The position numbers and the translations under genes are program-made. A stretch of DNA of 40,311 bases, taken from the NCBI GenBank assembly GCA_018398765.1, contig JAHBMJ010003983.1, positions 1 to 40,311 of the forward strand, in the 5' to 3' direction. This document shows, piece after piece, positions 1 to 9,793 of the stretch. The DNA is from Chromera velia (taxonomy: Eukaryota > Sar > Chromeraceae). How positions within the stretch are numbered: position 1 is the stretch's first letter; every line of letters starts with the position of its first letter. Under the pieces are notes generated by a model. The model made no database searches and was not told the DNA's origin. It was given only the letters and a program-made list of their open reading frames with translations.

Positions 1-70
1 GGGGGGAGAGAGGGGCCACATTGACTTTAAAAAAAAAATCCTTTTTCGTTAATGCCTACTGCAAACTCCC

Positions 71-1867
71 TCACCGTTCTCTGCTTCTTGGCGGCATCAC
101 GTGCGGATTCCAGCAGGAGATGTACGCGTACAGTCCGGCGACTAGAGGCCAGAGGAATGCGGAGACAACAGTCAGGAAAGGATGGGGAGCAGAAGAAACG
201 GGGAAGACACAAAATGCGGAGACGAGAAACCCCAAGAGAGAGACACTCCAAAACGTCCCCCTCTCAATGTACCAAGGCTTCAACAGCCCCTCGGCTGTAA
301 ATCCAACCGGCTGTGTGATGTTCAACATCATTTCGTAAAATGGTGATGCCTTGTCTCTTCGGCGGATCTTCGCAGACACTGCTGGCTTTTCCATCTCCTC
401 ATACTGTTTCTCACTGTCTTCTTCTTCCTCGTTCTCATCCCCCCCCTCAAGTGCACCCCCCGCTGCATCCTCGGCACCTGTCTGCGTCTGTGTGACTACA
501 GACTGCGGTCGACAAGGGGCCGAAGCAGAGGCAGCGGTCGAGGTGGATGCGCAGAGCGAAGACAGAGAACGATTCTGAGTCTGCTGCCCAGACCTCCCCC
601 CCTTCCCATCCCCACCAGGAGCACCCCCCCCGGTGGAGGGCAGCAAGGAGTGTCCCTCCCACACTTCTCCTGCTGTATCTTGCCCCCCTTCCCTCCCATC
701 TCGACCACCTGCTGAAGAAAGATGGACAGGCCGAAATCCACTCTCCTCATCACCCCATGACCCTTCCCCCTCTCCTGTCGATGCACCAGCCTCACCTCCT
801 TCATGTTTCTTGCCCACAAAACGGGCGGCTGCCGGAGACAGGGAGAGCAACGCACGACGGGCGAAGTGTGAGGTCAGGGCCCAGAGCCGCAGCGCACCGT
901 GGGCGGCCGCTGCGACAACCCCTGCCATCAAAGCCTGGCCCGGGAAGTCTTCCCCTCCCGCCCCCTCTCTCTCAAGCTGAAGCAGCCAAATCGCATAACG
1001 TAGATCGTCGATGCCTCCCCCCCCCCGCATCAAATCTAGCACCGTCTCGCCTTTGTCGTTCACCGACATTACACTTAGGCGCTTCCTCACGGGTCCCTGA
1101 CGCACGCAATAGTTCTCGGTCGTGACAAAGAACACAACCGCTGGAACCGTCTTTTTCGCGGCAGCCAGGTGCTGGGGGAGCACGCCTTCGTTGTCTCGTG
1201 CTGCGATGTCGGCACCGAGATGGTGGAGCAGACGGGTTGTGGTCTCGCCCCCCTTGTCTGCAGACATGTGCATCAGGGTACGACCTTGGTTGTCCCTCAA
1301 CTCGAGGGGCATCCCGTGAGCGATGAGAAAGAGAAGGACGGCCGTGCTCGTCTGTTCACCGACTGCACGGAAGCCGGCGTGACGGCCGAAGGAGTCGGTC
1401 ACGTCCCACCGCCCCCCACGGGACCAGAGAGCATGGACAAGGCGGAGAGTACCACTCTCACACGCCTGCATGAAGGGAGTTTTGCCTTCCGAAGGTTCTT
1501 TTTGGTTGGGGTCAGTTAACTCCACCAGCAGGTCGGCTAGCTGATAGAGAGGGTGGTCGGGAAACGGGAAGGGATCTGGTAATTGGGAAATCAGGACAGA
1601 GAGAAATGGGGTGTTCGAATCAGTGGTAAGGAGATGAGGATCCTTTGCAAAGACATCTCTGTGTTCTGTGAGCGCTTGCAGGACTCTTTCCCAATGCTTC
1701 TGAACCCACAGGCATCTAATGTTGGACAAAATCTTTCGCACTTTTTCTTCCTGCTCTGCTCTTTTCACGAGCAGCTCCAGCTCTTCATTGGAGAGAAAAG
1801 AAAGGCGGGCAGGGTCCATCAACACATCCATTGCTATTGTTGTGATATGCTCGACGCGTTTCCTCAT
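71..1867 (-). CDS. Ankyrin-repeat protein with C-terminal membrane segments, 3' partial
   Basis: Open frame of 598 codons from ATG at 1867. Seen: three to four ankyrin-like repeats at about residues 128-260 (for example EGKTPFMQACESGTLRLVHA and DNQGRTLMHMSADKGGETTT), a low-complexity Gly/Ser/acidic linker at about 350-500 with an acidic run (ENEEEEDSEKQYEEMEK), and two hydrophobic stretches at about 539-559 and 564-585. The frame stops at 71-73, but the codons before the stop read AACG|GTGAGG on the sense strand, a good splice donor at 74-73, so the gene probably continues to the left of the window with exon 1 ending at 75. Ankyrin repeats followed by paired membrane helices is the layout of ankyrin-type DHHC palmitoyltransferases. 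The DHHC segment would lie on the missing exon, so this is inference only. A later in-frame Met (MDVLMDPARL) is an alternative start. It is divergent from the ClpB gene. Confidence 0.75.
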   Translation of the reverse strand: MRKRVEHITTIAMDVLMDPARLSFLSNEELELLVKRAEQEEKVRKILSNIRCLWVQKHWERVLQALTEHRDVFAKDPHLLTTDSNTPFLSVLISQLPDPFPFPDHPLYQLADLLVELTDPNQKEPSEGKTPFMQACESGTLRLVHALWSRGGRWDVTDSFGRHAGFRAVGEQTSTAVLLFLIAHGMPLELRDNQGRTLMHMSADKGGETTTRLLHHLGADIAARDNEGVLPQHLAAAKKTVPAVVFFVTTENYCVRQGPVRKRLSVMSVNDKGETVLDLMRGGGGIDDLRYAIWLLQLEREGAGGEDFPGQALMAGVVAAAAHGALRLWALTSHFARRALLSLSPAAARFVGKKHEGGEAGASTGEGEGSWGDEESGFRPVHLSSAGGRDGREGGQDTAGEVWEGHSLLPSTGGGAPGGDGKGGRSGQQTQNRSLSSLCASTSTAASASAPCRPQSVVTQTQTGAEDAAGGALEGGDENEEEEDSEKQYEEMEKPAVSAKIRRRDKASPFYEMMLNITQPVGFTAEGLLKPWYIERGTFWSVSLLGFLVSAFCVFPVSSAPHPFLTVVSAFLWPLVAGLYAYISCWNPHVMPPRSRER

Positions 1868-2611
1868 TCAATTTTGGCTGCCCGATTTTTGGCAGGTCGT
1901 TTGCTTGTGTATCCAAAAAAACTTGTCAGGCGGGTTGAAGAAAATCGAACCACAGCCTTGACTCCCGTGAGTCTGGGGATCAGGAGACAAAGAAGCTGTC
2001 AGTGCGCCTTAGTCTCCTTGAGCTCCTTGGTTGGACAAGTGGTCGAAGTGGCTGGCAGAAGTGCTTTGGAAGATCGAGAGCAATGTACGTGTTGTTTTGT
2101 TTTGAGCGGAGCCGGTCTTGCAATGTCTCGCATGGTCTCGCGCATTGGCCGGCCGCGCGGAACGCGGGGCCGGTCCCCGGGGCCGCAAAACGCAGGCCGG
2201 GCCGCGGCCGCGCGGCGAAGAAAGGCCGGGATTCTCAGTGCGTGCATGTGTTGTGACCGTTGTCCTGTTGCATATCTGTTGCATGCACGGTTTGTCCTGA
2301 AACACGTTGGTGCACCGTTGGTGCTGTCCTGCATCTTCACATCGCAACAAAAATTCAAAATTCCAATCTCACCGATACACGAAGAGGTTTCCCTCTCCTT
2401 CCTGTCTACGTGGCAGCTGCAAAACTCTTCAAACTTTCAAAGTCAAGGTGAACACTTTCGTATTCTGTCTGAACACTTAACTCAGTGTGCTTTGAACTGA
2501 TTGAGTTGATATCGATAGATCTTTTTCTTTATTGAGCTGCTCTCAACTTCCAGCTTTGAGGCTCTTTCTGACACTACTTTGTCACCTCTTCCTTCTGTTC
2601 TGTAGACAACC
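1868..2611. promoter_or_regulatory. Divergent intergenic region between ankyrin gene and ClpB
   Basis: About 740 bases separate the two divergent start codons, so both promoters should lie here. The centre (about 2140-2225) is strikingly rich in G, C and CpG and contains the element CGGCCGCGCGG twice, while the flanks are mixed. One copy of the palindrome TGCATGCA lies at 2280-2287. I looked for heat-shock elements (alternating GAA/TTC at 5-base steps) in front of ClpB and found none that is convincing. No TATA box is obvious. Confidence 0.5.
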
Positions 2612-5600
2612 ATGTCTTCGGGCAATTGGACCGAGGCGGTGGTTGGTGTGTTTGAATCTGCTGGGTCGTTTGCGAAGGCCCACAACCACATTCAGCTTGA
2701 CGTCTCTCACGTGATGCTCGCACTTCTGAAAGACGAAGAGTCTTTTGGTCGTCGCGTGATCACGAGGGTTGACGGTGACTTTGACTGCTTGAGACTGTCC
2801 CTTGAGGGATTGATGAAGAAGATGCCTTCACAGGCACCTGCACCTGACCGTCTCTCTCCGAACCATTCTCTCATGGCAGTGATCAATAGTGCCGAGAGAA
2901 TGAAGGAGAAGGCTGGGGACTCTTTCCTCTCAGTTGATCATCTTCTCCTCGCCCTGCTCCAAGATAATAACGTGAAGAGGGCCTTCTCCGAGGCTTCGTA
3001 CAGCGTCACGAAGATCGAGGAGGGCGTCAAACAACTGAAGGGGTCGAAGAAGGTCACATCAGCAACAGGAGACAAGACCTTCGACGCCTTGAACAAGTAC
3101 GGCATCGACCTGACTGCTCTTGCCGAGAGCGGAAAACTCGACCCTGTCATCGGTCGAGAGGACGAGATCCGCCGCGTCATCCGGGTTCTCTCCAGACGCA
3201 CCAAGAACAACCCCGTGTTGATCGGGGAGCCCGGTGTGGGCAAGACGGCCGTGGTGGAGGGCCTGGCCCAGCGGGTCGTTCACGGTGACGTCCCAGAGAA
3301 CTTGAAGACCCGTGTGATTTCTTTGGATATGGGGGCGTTGATCTCGGGGGCAAAGTATAGGGGGGAGTTTGAGGAGAGGTTGAAGGCTGTGTTAAATGAG
3401 GTGAAGGAAGCAGAGGGGGGGGTGATTCTGTTCATTGACGAAATCCATCTTGTGATGGGAGCGGGGAAGACCGACGGTGCGATGGACGCGGCCAATCTGC
3501 TGAAGCCTATGCTCGCAAGAGGAGAGCTCCGATGCATCGGTGCGACAACTCTTGACGAATACAGGAAACACGTGGAGAAGGACGCGGCCTTTGAGAGAAG
3601 ATTCCAGCAGGTTCGTGAGCTAAGCAAAAAAAGTGGCGTTGTCCCTTAATTGCTCCCCTGGTTTCCCTTTTTTGCCTGTTTGCTTATGTGCCCGCCCGTT
3701 TGTTTTTCTGTGATCTTTCTGTCTGAAGCCCCTACTGACCTCCTTATGTGCCCCCTTTCAGTTTCTTCTCTTTCGTCCTTCTGTCTAACTGTCCCTTTTT
3801 TGTTTGTGCCCCCCCCCCCTTCTGTTTTTCTCCATCCTTTTCTATTGAAGGGCTCTTGCTTGTTTTGCTTGTGTGCGCCTCCACATCCTTTTACGATTTC
3901 ACTTCCCCCCCCCCAATTCTCTCTCTGTGCAGGTCCACGTACACGAGCCTTCAGTTGCTGCGACGATCTCTATCCTCAGAGGGCTGAAGGACAAGTACGC
4001 AGCGCATCACGGAGTCCGCATCCTCGACACTGCCCTCGTCGACGCCGCCCACCTCTCCGACAGGTACATCACCTCCCGCTTCCTCCCCGACAAGGCGATC
4101 GACCTCGTTGACGAGGCGTGTGCGAACGTGAGGGTCCAGTTAGACTCCCAGCCAGAGGCCATAGATCTCCTCGACCGCCAGAGAGTCCAGCTGGAGGTGG
4201 AAGAGAGGGCGATGGTCAAGGAGGAGGGGAAGGGAGGGGAAGGGGGGGATCCGATGACCGTCGCTCGATTGGCGGAAGTCCGGCGGGCTCTTGCGGAGTT
4301 GAACGAGAAACTGCGGCCTCTGAGGGCCCAGTATGAAACTGAAAGGGAGAGAATTGAGGAGATCGGCCGCTTGACCAGAAAACGAGATGAACTTCGGCAC
4401 AAGCTCGAGATGGCCGAACGACGAGGAGATGTAGAGACAGCTGCCGATGTGCGGCACGAGTCTCTCCCCGGCGTCGAGAAGCGACTTGCAGAACTGCACC
4501 AGCAGCAGATTGATGCTGAGGCTGCAGAGAGACGGGCGGGCGGTCAGAGTCTGTTGACAGAGACGGTTGGCCCAGAGGCCATCGCTGCAGTTGTGGCGAG
4601 ATGGACCGGAATCCCGGTCGCTCGGCTTACGCAGTCCGAGAGAGACCGACTGCTCCATCTGGGGGACAGATTGAACGAGAGGGTTGTGGGGCAGACAGAG
4701 GCGGTGGAAGCCGTGACGGAAGCCGTTCTGCGCAATCGCGCAGGCCTTTCGCGTCGCGACATGCCTGTCGGTTCTTTTCTGTTCCTTGGCCCGACAGGTG
4801 TTGGCAAAACGGAGTTGTGCAAGGCGCTCGCCTCTGAGTTGTTTGACGAGGCGAAGCGTCTCGTTCGTCTCGACATGAGCGAGTACATGGAGAAGCACTC
4901 GGTCTCCCGTCTGATCGGTTCGCCTCCTGGGTATGTAGGGTATGATGAGGGGGGGCAATTGACAGAGGAGGTGAGACGGAATCCGTACTCAGTCGTCCTG
5001 TTCGATGAGATCGAAAAAGCCCACCCTGCAGTCTGGAACGTTCTCCTCCAAATTCTTGATGAGGGGAGGCTGACAGACGGACAGGGACGTCACGTCGACT
5101 TCACCAACACCGTCGTGATCCTCACCTCCAACATCGGGGCCCAACACCTCCTCGCAGCGGCATCTGAGATTCGGCAGAAGGGACAAGATGTCTCTGAAGC
5201 CGCAATGGCCACCGCGAAGGAGCGGGTGACTGCTGATGTGAGATCATCGATGCGTCCCGAGCTCTTGAACCGGTTGGACGAGATCATAGTGTTCCAACCC
5301 CTGGGGCATCAGGCGTTGAGGGGGGTGGTGCGTCTGCAGATGCGGGACGTGCATGAGCGTCTGGCAGCCAAACGCCTTGAGCTTGTGATGGATGACAATG
5401 CGATTGATCACGTCCTGGCGTGTGCATACGAGCCAGAGTATGGTGCACGTCCGCTGCGTCGATTCCTCGAACGTCGCGTTGTCTCTCACCTGTCCCGTCT
5501 GATCCTCTCAGGGGAGCTGATGCCTGGCTCCAAGGTGTTTGTAGGGTTGAAGGGGGGGCCGCCGGGGAAGGGTGAGTTGACCTGGGAGGTCGACTCGTCG

Positions 5601-5891
5601 GGGGCTGACGAGATGATGCAGAGGGACGGGGATATCAAAAGAAAAGCGGGGGAGACGTTGGGACAGTCTGGTTTGAATGGGAAAGTGAAGCTGCATCGGA
5701 CTTCGGGGGGGGGGACGGGGACGGGCGGGGATGTCGAGATGGGTGGAGGAGAGGGAGAGTATGAAGACGGAGAGGAGGAGCCTCTCGGTCTTCACAGAGA
5801 GGGTGCGGGGGGCTCTTCCGACTCGTACACTCGGAGGTCTCTCTCTCATCACAATGACGCAGCGGCAGGGGGCAGAAGGGTGCGTATCTGA
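2612..5891 (+). CDS. ClpB: ClpB/Hsp101-type AAA+ disaggregase, two exons
   Basis: Joined exons 2612-3610 and 3933-5891 give 985 residues. The intron (3611-3932, CAG|GTTCGT to TGTGCAG|GTCC) is phase 0 and falls just after the conserved RRFQQ, so the reading continues as [20 protein letters not shown]. Domains: Clp N domain 1-145; NBD1 with Walker A GEPGVGKT 205-212 and Walker B FIDEIH 274-279; coiled-coil M domain about 395-525 with a Gly/Glu insert; NBD2 with Walker A GPTGVGKT 619-626 and Walker B FDEIEK 690-695; sensor-type [11 protein letters not shown] near 775. A tail of about 115 residues (870-985), rich in Gly, Glu and Arg, exceeds the usual ClpB end. No targeting leader precedes the N domain, so a cytosolic/nuclear Hsp101 is likely rather than a plastid or mitochondrial form. 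Known role: ATP-driven threading of aggregated proteins together with Hsp70. Confidence 0.95.
3611..3932 (+). other. ClpB intron 1 (phase 0)
   Basis: A 322-base intron with donor GTTCGT and acceptor TGTGCAG. It is T/C-rich on the sense strand and has two long C-runs near 3811-3820 and 3905-3914. The bases AGGT occur at both the 5' and 3' exon-intron boundaries. Confidence 0.9.
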
Positions 5892-6114
5892 TCTGAATGC
5901 ATTCATTATGTCTTCCTTCATGCATTCGATCATCCATTGTGTGATTGCTGTTGATCGAATTGCATGAAGAAGTAAGTGTACTTCTCTTGATGCCTTTCGG
6001 CGTAATTGTTATTGTGAATTGCTGCATTCCGTCCTTGTTTGGTGATGGGCGGAGGTTTGCAAATGTGGGAAAGGATGAATGGACTTCAAGCAAAAAAAAT
6101 GCAAAGCTCGTTTA
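5892..6114. other. ClpB 3' flank, no gene seen
   Basis: AT-moderate sequence after the ClpB stop, with no further open frame that resembles a protein. The motif TGTCCTTGTTTG-like (around 6030) is a forerunner of the degenerate repeat that follows. Confidence 0.5.
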
Positions 6115-6470
6115 GCATGCTTACTTCCTTCCTTCTGTCCTTGTTTGCCGATGGAGGGAGTACGTGAATCAAAGAATGAATGATGAATGAGTGACTAACA
6201 AAGAAAAAGGTGCATGGATCTCCATGAATCAAGATCTATATGCATGCGCACTTGCCTCTGTCTTTCCCTCCTTTCACTCCTTGTTCAGTCCTTGTTTGGC
6301 GACAAAAGAAAGTACGTGAATGAAAAGTGAACGGGAAAATGGATGATGATTGATTGATCTACACAGAAAAAGGCGCATGGATCTCCATGCACCAGGATCT
6401 ACATGCATACTTGCTTCCTCCATATCTTCTTGCTTTCCGTCTTCGTTCAATCCTTGTGGAGCTCGAAAAC
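6115..6470. repeat. Degenerate tandem repeat, about 2.5 units
   Basis: Units begin at about 6115 (GCATGCTTACTTCC), 6242 (GCATGCGCACTTGC) and 6405 (GCATACTTGCTTCC). Shared blocks in the same order are TCCTTGTTTG(C/G)CGA, AGTACGTGAAT, GATGAATGAGTGA or a relative, ACAGAAAAAGGCGCATGG or a relative, and ATCTCCATG. The spacing between units differs (about 127 and 163 bases) because short segments were gained or lost. The third unit is truncated. No coding sense. Confidence 0.7.
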
Positions 6471-6660
6471 ATGTGATGCCTTCAATGTTCTCTGTATTTC
6501 TCTGTGTGAACGGGGGACGGTCCCCCAACGTCACCTTATTTTCAGATTCAGGTGAGAAGTGTCGAGTGTCATTCGTTCATATGGATAAGCTTTTTCACGT
6601 CTTCGAGTACCTGTGCCAGTACATGCATGCAAGCAGTACCGTCACTGACAGCCTGAGCTG
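6471..6660. other. Intergenic, no gene seen
   Basis: Mixed-composition sequence. It has one copy of TGCATGCA at 6624-6631 and no protein-like frame. Confidence 0.4.
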
Positions 6661-6745
6661 CATGTAGCATATGCATGTTTTGATTAGTTTCGATACAGTG
6701 TATAAGGCTTCTCAAGATCGGTGGCAGGGTATCCAATTAGGTTTT

Positions 6746-6765
6746 AACCTAACCTAACCTAACCT
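6746..6765 (+). repeat. Four tandem AACCT units (telomere-like)
   Basis: AACCT occurs four times in a row, followed by imperfect TTTAGGTTATTAACCTAGG and CTAACCTAA words up to about 6815. The complementary strand reads AGGTT/TTAGG, resembling telomeric repeats of some eukaryotes. It is too short to say whether it is a telomere relic or part of an element end. Confidence 0.7.
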
Positions 6766-7260
6766 TGAAGTCAAAAAAACCTAGTTTAGGTTATTAACCT
6801 AGGTTACTAACCTAAATTGCAATGATGCGATCCTTACAGGTATGAAATATGATCATATCTAGGATTATATTAAGTGATATCATAGTTTTATGTATATTTT
6901 TACAGCGTTACATTAAGTTGGGATATGTAAAACACTTTTTAAATTAAAGATAAATGTTTTAAAGTGTGTTTATTTTGTGTTGTTTTTGACTGAAACATGA
7001 TATTCAAAAGCTTGATTCAACATGACATTCAAATTTAAAAGTAACTTTAAAAAGTTGATTTTTACTAGTGTGAAAGTCAGTTTTTGAATGAAAACCATCA
7101 TTTTTACAGGTATAAACTTAATTTTTTAGTCTGTGCTATCCATAATCCTCTGAGCTACCCAAAAGTGTTTAATCATGGAATATATTTATTCACTAGTTAC
7201 TCACTTCAAAAGTAATATAATTAGGAATATATTCAGGAATATATTCCTAAATAAATTAAG

Positions 7261-7293
7261 AGGGGTCTGGGGGGCGGAGCCTCCCAGGCTACA
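7261..7293. repeat. GC-rich hairpin motif inside AT-rich island
   Basis: GGTCTGGGGGGCGGAGCC followed by TCCCAGGC can fold back (GGGGGC/GCCTCCC arms around a GGA loop). It is followed at once by a run of 20 T. A G/C hairpin plus T-run in this order is unlike anything near it. Confidence 0.55.
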
Positions 7294-8990
7294 TTTTTTT
7301 TTTTTTTTTTAAAGCATAGTTTGTGACTGGTTTTGAAAAAGATAAACAGGGGCTATCTAGCTGTTAGGCACTGTTAATAGGCAGTAGTGTTACTATACTA
7401 GAATCATACTAGACTGTGTTACAGTGTTACTAGAATTTTATAAAATCTTACAATTTATAAACTTATTAAACTAGTAAGTAACATATCATATGAATACGTG
7501 GTTGAAAGTTCATACATGTTCTTATTGCATGAACATGCACACTACACCTTGTGTTTAAAACTCATGTATGAAGACCCAATTTTTTATGCAACATGTATAA
7601 TCGGCTATTCGGCTCCGAATGCATGCACCGATAGCGCAGGCATTCAGATGGAGGAGCGTCAAGTATGAGGTCGCATGAGAGAGAGAGCTAGTAGTGAGAG
7701 CAGTAACCGGGACAGAAGGAAGAGATGAAAGACGTATAGGCCAGACGCTAGGAACAAACTTTAAGTCAATGCCCCCCCCCCCAAAAAAAACCGATAGCTG
7801 CGGCCACTAGTAGGAGCGGTAGGCGGCGTATACATATAGATTATCATACATAATTATACATGGTAAAATATAATGTTTTACATTTAGTAGACTTTATGCA
7901 TTTAAATGCTATAGCTTCAATTATAGGCTAAATAAATTAATGAATGACTATAACACTCGGAGCTTAGCTTGTGGTAGTCAATGTTTATAAAACTAGTTAT
8001 AAAATAAATATCCTAGGCTCTAGATCTGCACTACATAAAAAAAATAATAAAAGATGACAAAAAGTTTTTTTTTATTGATTTTTTTTTTAATCATGGTATT
8101 CAATAGGTAAACAACTGTTGTTCAAGTGTTACAAGAGTGTTGTACGGGGTGTTCCATTCAAAACTTTTTTTGTTTTTGAATGGGAAAGCGTTCACGATCA
8201 CGAAAAAGATGAAGGAGAAACTATATACTTTTCAGTTGATAAAAAAAAAAAAAATAAAAGATTGGAAACCTAAGTTGGAAACTTTCTTTTTTTTTTTTAA
8301 TGGAGTGCAGAGCCTAGGCCCTGGTTTACTAGTACATCCTTCTATAACTTGAACATGATCCCACATATAATATAGACCTCTAATACCGCTCCTCTATCTA
8401 GACTTGTCACCTGTATAAGATAAAACCGCGACACTGCTCTGGGCTAGGCTCTGGGACACTACTAAATGATAGTCTACATCACTTATCATAATATTATTTA
8501 TATACTTTGCTAGATACTTTAAAAATTAATTATAATGTTACTATTATGTTAGGCTAGGTGTTAGTTAAGGTATATATACTAGTACATTTTTTGGATGCGC
8601 TTTACCAGAGTAGGTACATTATCTATATATTATGAGAAAATTGGTTGGTATACAGGTTTTATTAGACTATTGCAGGACAAAACTAAATATAAAGCAAACC
8701 TCATAATCATGCAAGCAAGGTGAACCGGCTAAAAAGCTGACAATAAAACTACTGTCAAAAGCGCTGAAGCAAGGCTAGAAGCAAGGACTCTTCCCTTCTT
8801 TGTGTGTAGCCTAGCTATGTGCTCTGTGTATCATTTGTGTGACAGAAGCCATTCTTTGAGCCAAAATCTGACTCCACCAGAGTCTCCAGCTTCATGCATT
8901 CCGGATTTTCATTGGCGAAACTAGCCAGTAAACTTCACTGTCTGCACGTGTGCCCTTTATTCTTTGATTTACTCTTTTTTTTGTGTACGT

Positions 8991-9689
8991 AAAAAAAGAT
9001 AGACAGGAGAGACAAAGAAACAGAGAGAAGCAAACACACCCAAACCAAAAACACGGAAAAGTCGCTTTGCTCTGTCAGAAAACTGAAAGGGCTTTACAAG
9101 AACACCGCACATCATACATTCTCAATCTTTCATGCTCTGACTCTGCGATTGAAGTCAACTGCATGAGAGCCATCGCTTGCCCTCTGCACTCAGCTTGAAG
9201 CCACCCGTCGAACTTTCGACATGACAAGCACCCTTTTTCCGCTCTGTCAGTGAATGGAAAAACAGTAGAGACAGACAAAGAACAGCCCCAACAATTCGGT
9301 CAATTGATCTGGGAGCACGCCCCCACCTTTTCCCAGACGCCATGAAAAGCTTAGAGAGAAGAAGTCAAAGGTCATCAAATCAAATGACCTTCCGCCAAGA
9401 GGATAGACTCTTTTGTTTCGCAAAAAGGACCGTTTCTCCTTTATTGCGAGACTCTTCACACGCTTCAATTTGCTCTCTCCACGAACTCTCCCCCAGTCAT
9501 GGCAACGCGTCTTCCCTTCCTTCCTATCTTCCCCTTCTCCTCCCTTTCTCCTCACATCCTCTGATTTTCCGTCTGTCGATCTGATGCCGACAGCTCTGCA
9601 GACCTGCTTCACATGCATTCCTATCAATCGATCCCCCATTCAAACAAACCCCCAACCAGTCAACTCAACGATCGACAACTGCTTCCTCT
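8991..9689. other. Intergenic, 3' flank of dynamin-like gene
   Basis: Composition returns to the level of the gene-rich parts. Several short frames exist on both strands, but they are compositionally driven (Ser/Pro/Lys-rich) and show no motif. Nothing supported. Confidence 0.4.
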
Positions 9690-9793
9690 TCAGTCCAGGC
9701 CATCAGCGTCTTCCCGGACGACCGCCTCTTCCTCCTCCTCCTCTTCCCCTTCCTCCTCTGTCGGGGGCGGGGCGACACCCTCCGGCTGCGCCT
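9690..9793 (-). CDS. Terminal acidic exon of the dynamin-related gene
   Basis: This exon adds 34 residues. The acceptor CATGACTGCAG is followed by AGGCGCAG. The donor at 10301 (GAAG|GTCCGT) leaves one base, and the exon supplies two, giving Glu across the junction. It encodes AQPEGVAPPPTEEEGEEEEE and ends with the stop at 9690-9692. It is supported by phase match and splice consensus; without it the protein would end one codon after the donor. Confidence 0.65.

Larger units (their letters stand above)
6661..8990. other. AT-rich non-coding island, possible inserted element
   Basis: By eye this stretch is far richer in A and T than either neighbour. It has poly-T/poly-A runs (for example near 7294-7313 and 8240-8255), many TATA-like words, and no open frame that looks like a protein. 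On its left side are AACCT repeats (6746-6765) with mirrored TTTAGGTT/AACCTAA words up to about 6815. At about 7261-7293 a GC-rich hairpin motif stands out of the AT background. Direct repeats of AGGAATATATTC are at about 7222-7246. I could not find matching terminal repeats or a target-site duplication, so the borders are approximate. An old transposable element or a regional composition shift would both fit. Confidence 0.5.

Noticed and set aside
1583..2500. 305-codon plus-strand frame over the ankyrin start and promoter
   Set aside because: It overlaps the ankyrin coding strand in antisense and continues into non-coding DNA; no motif or splice support.
2340..2611. Heat-shock element in front of ClpB
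   Set aside because: GAA and TTC words occur but not with the required 5-base spacing.
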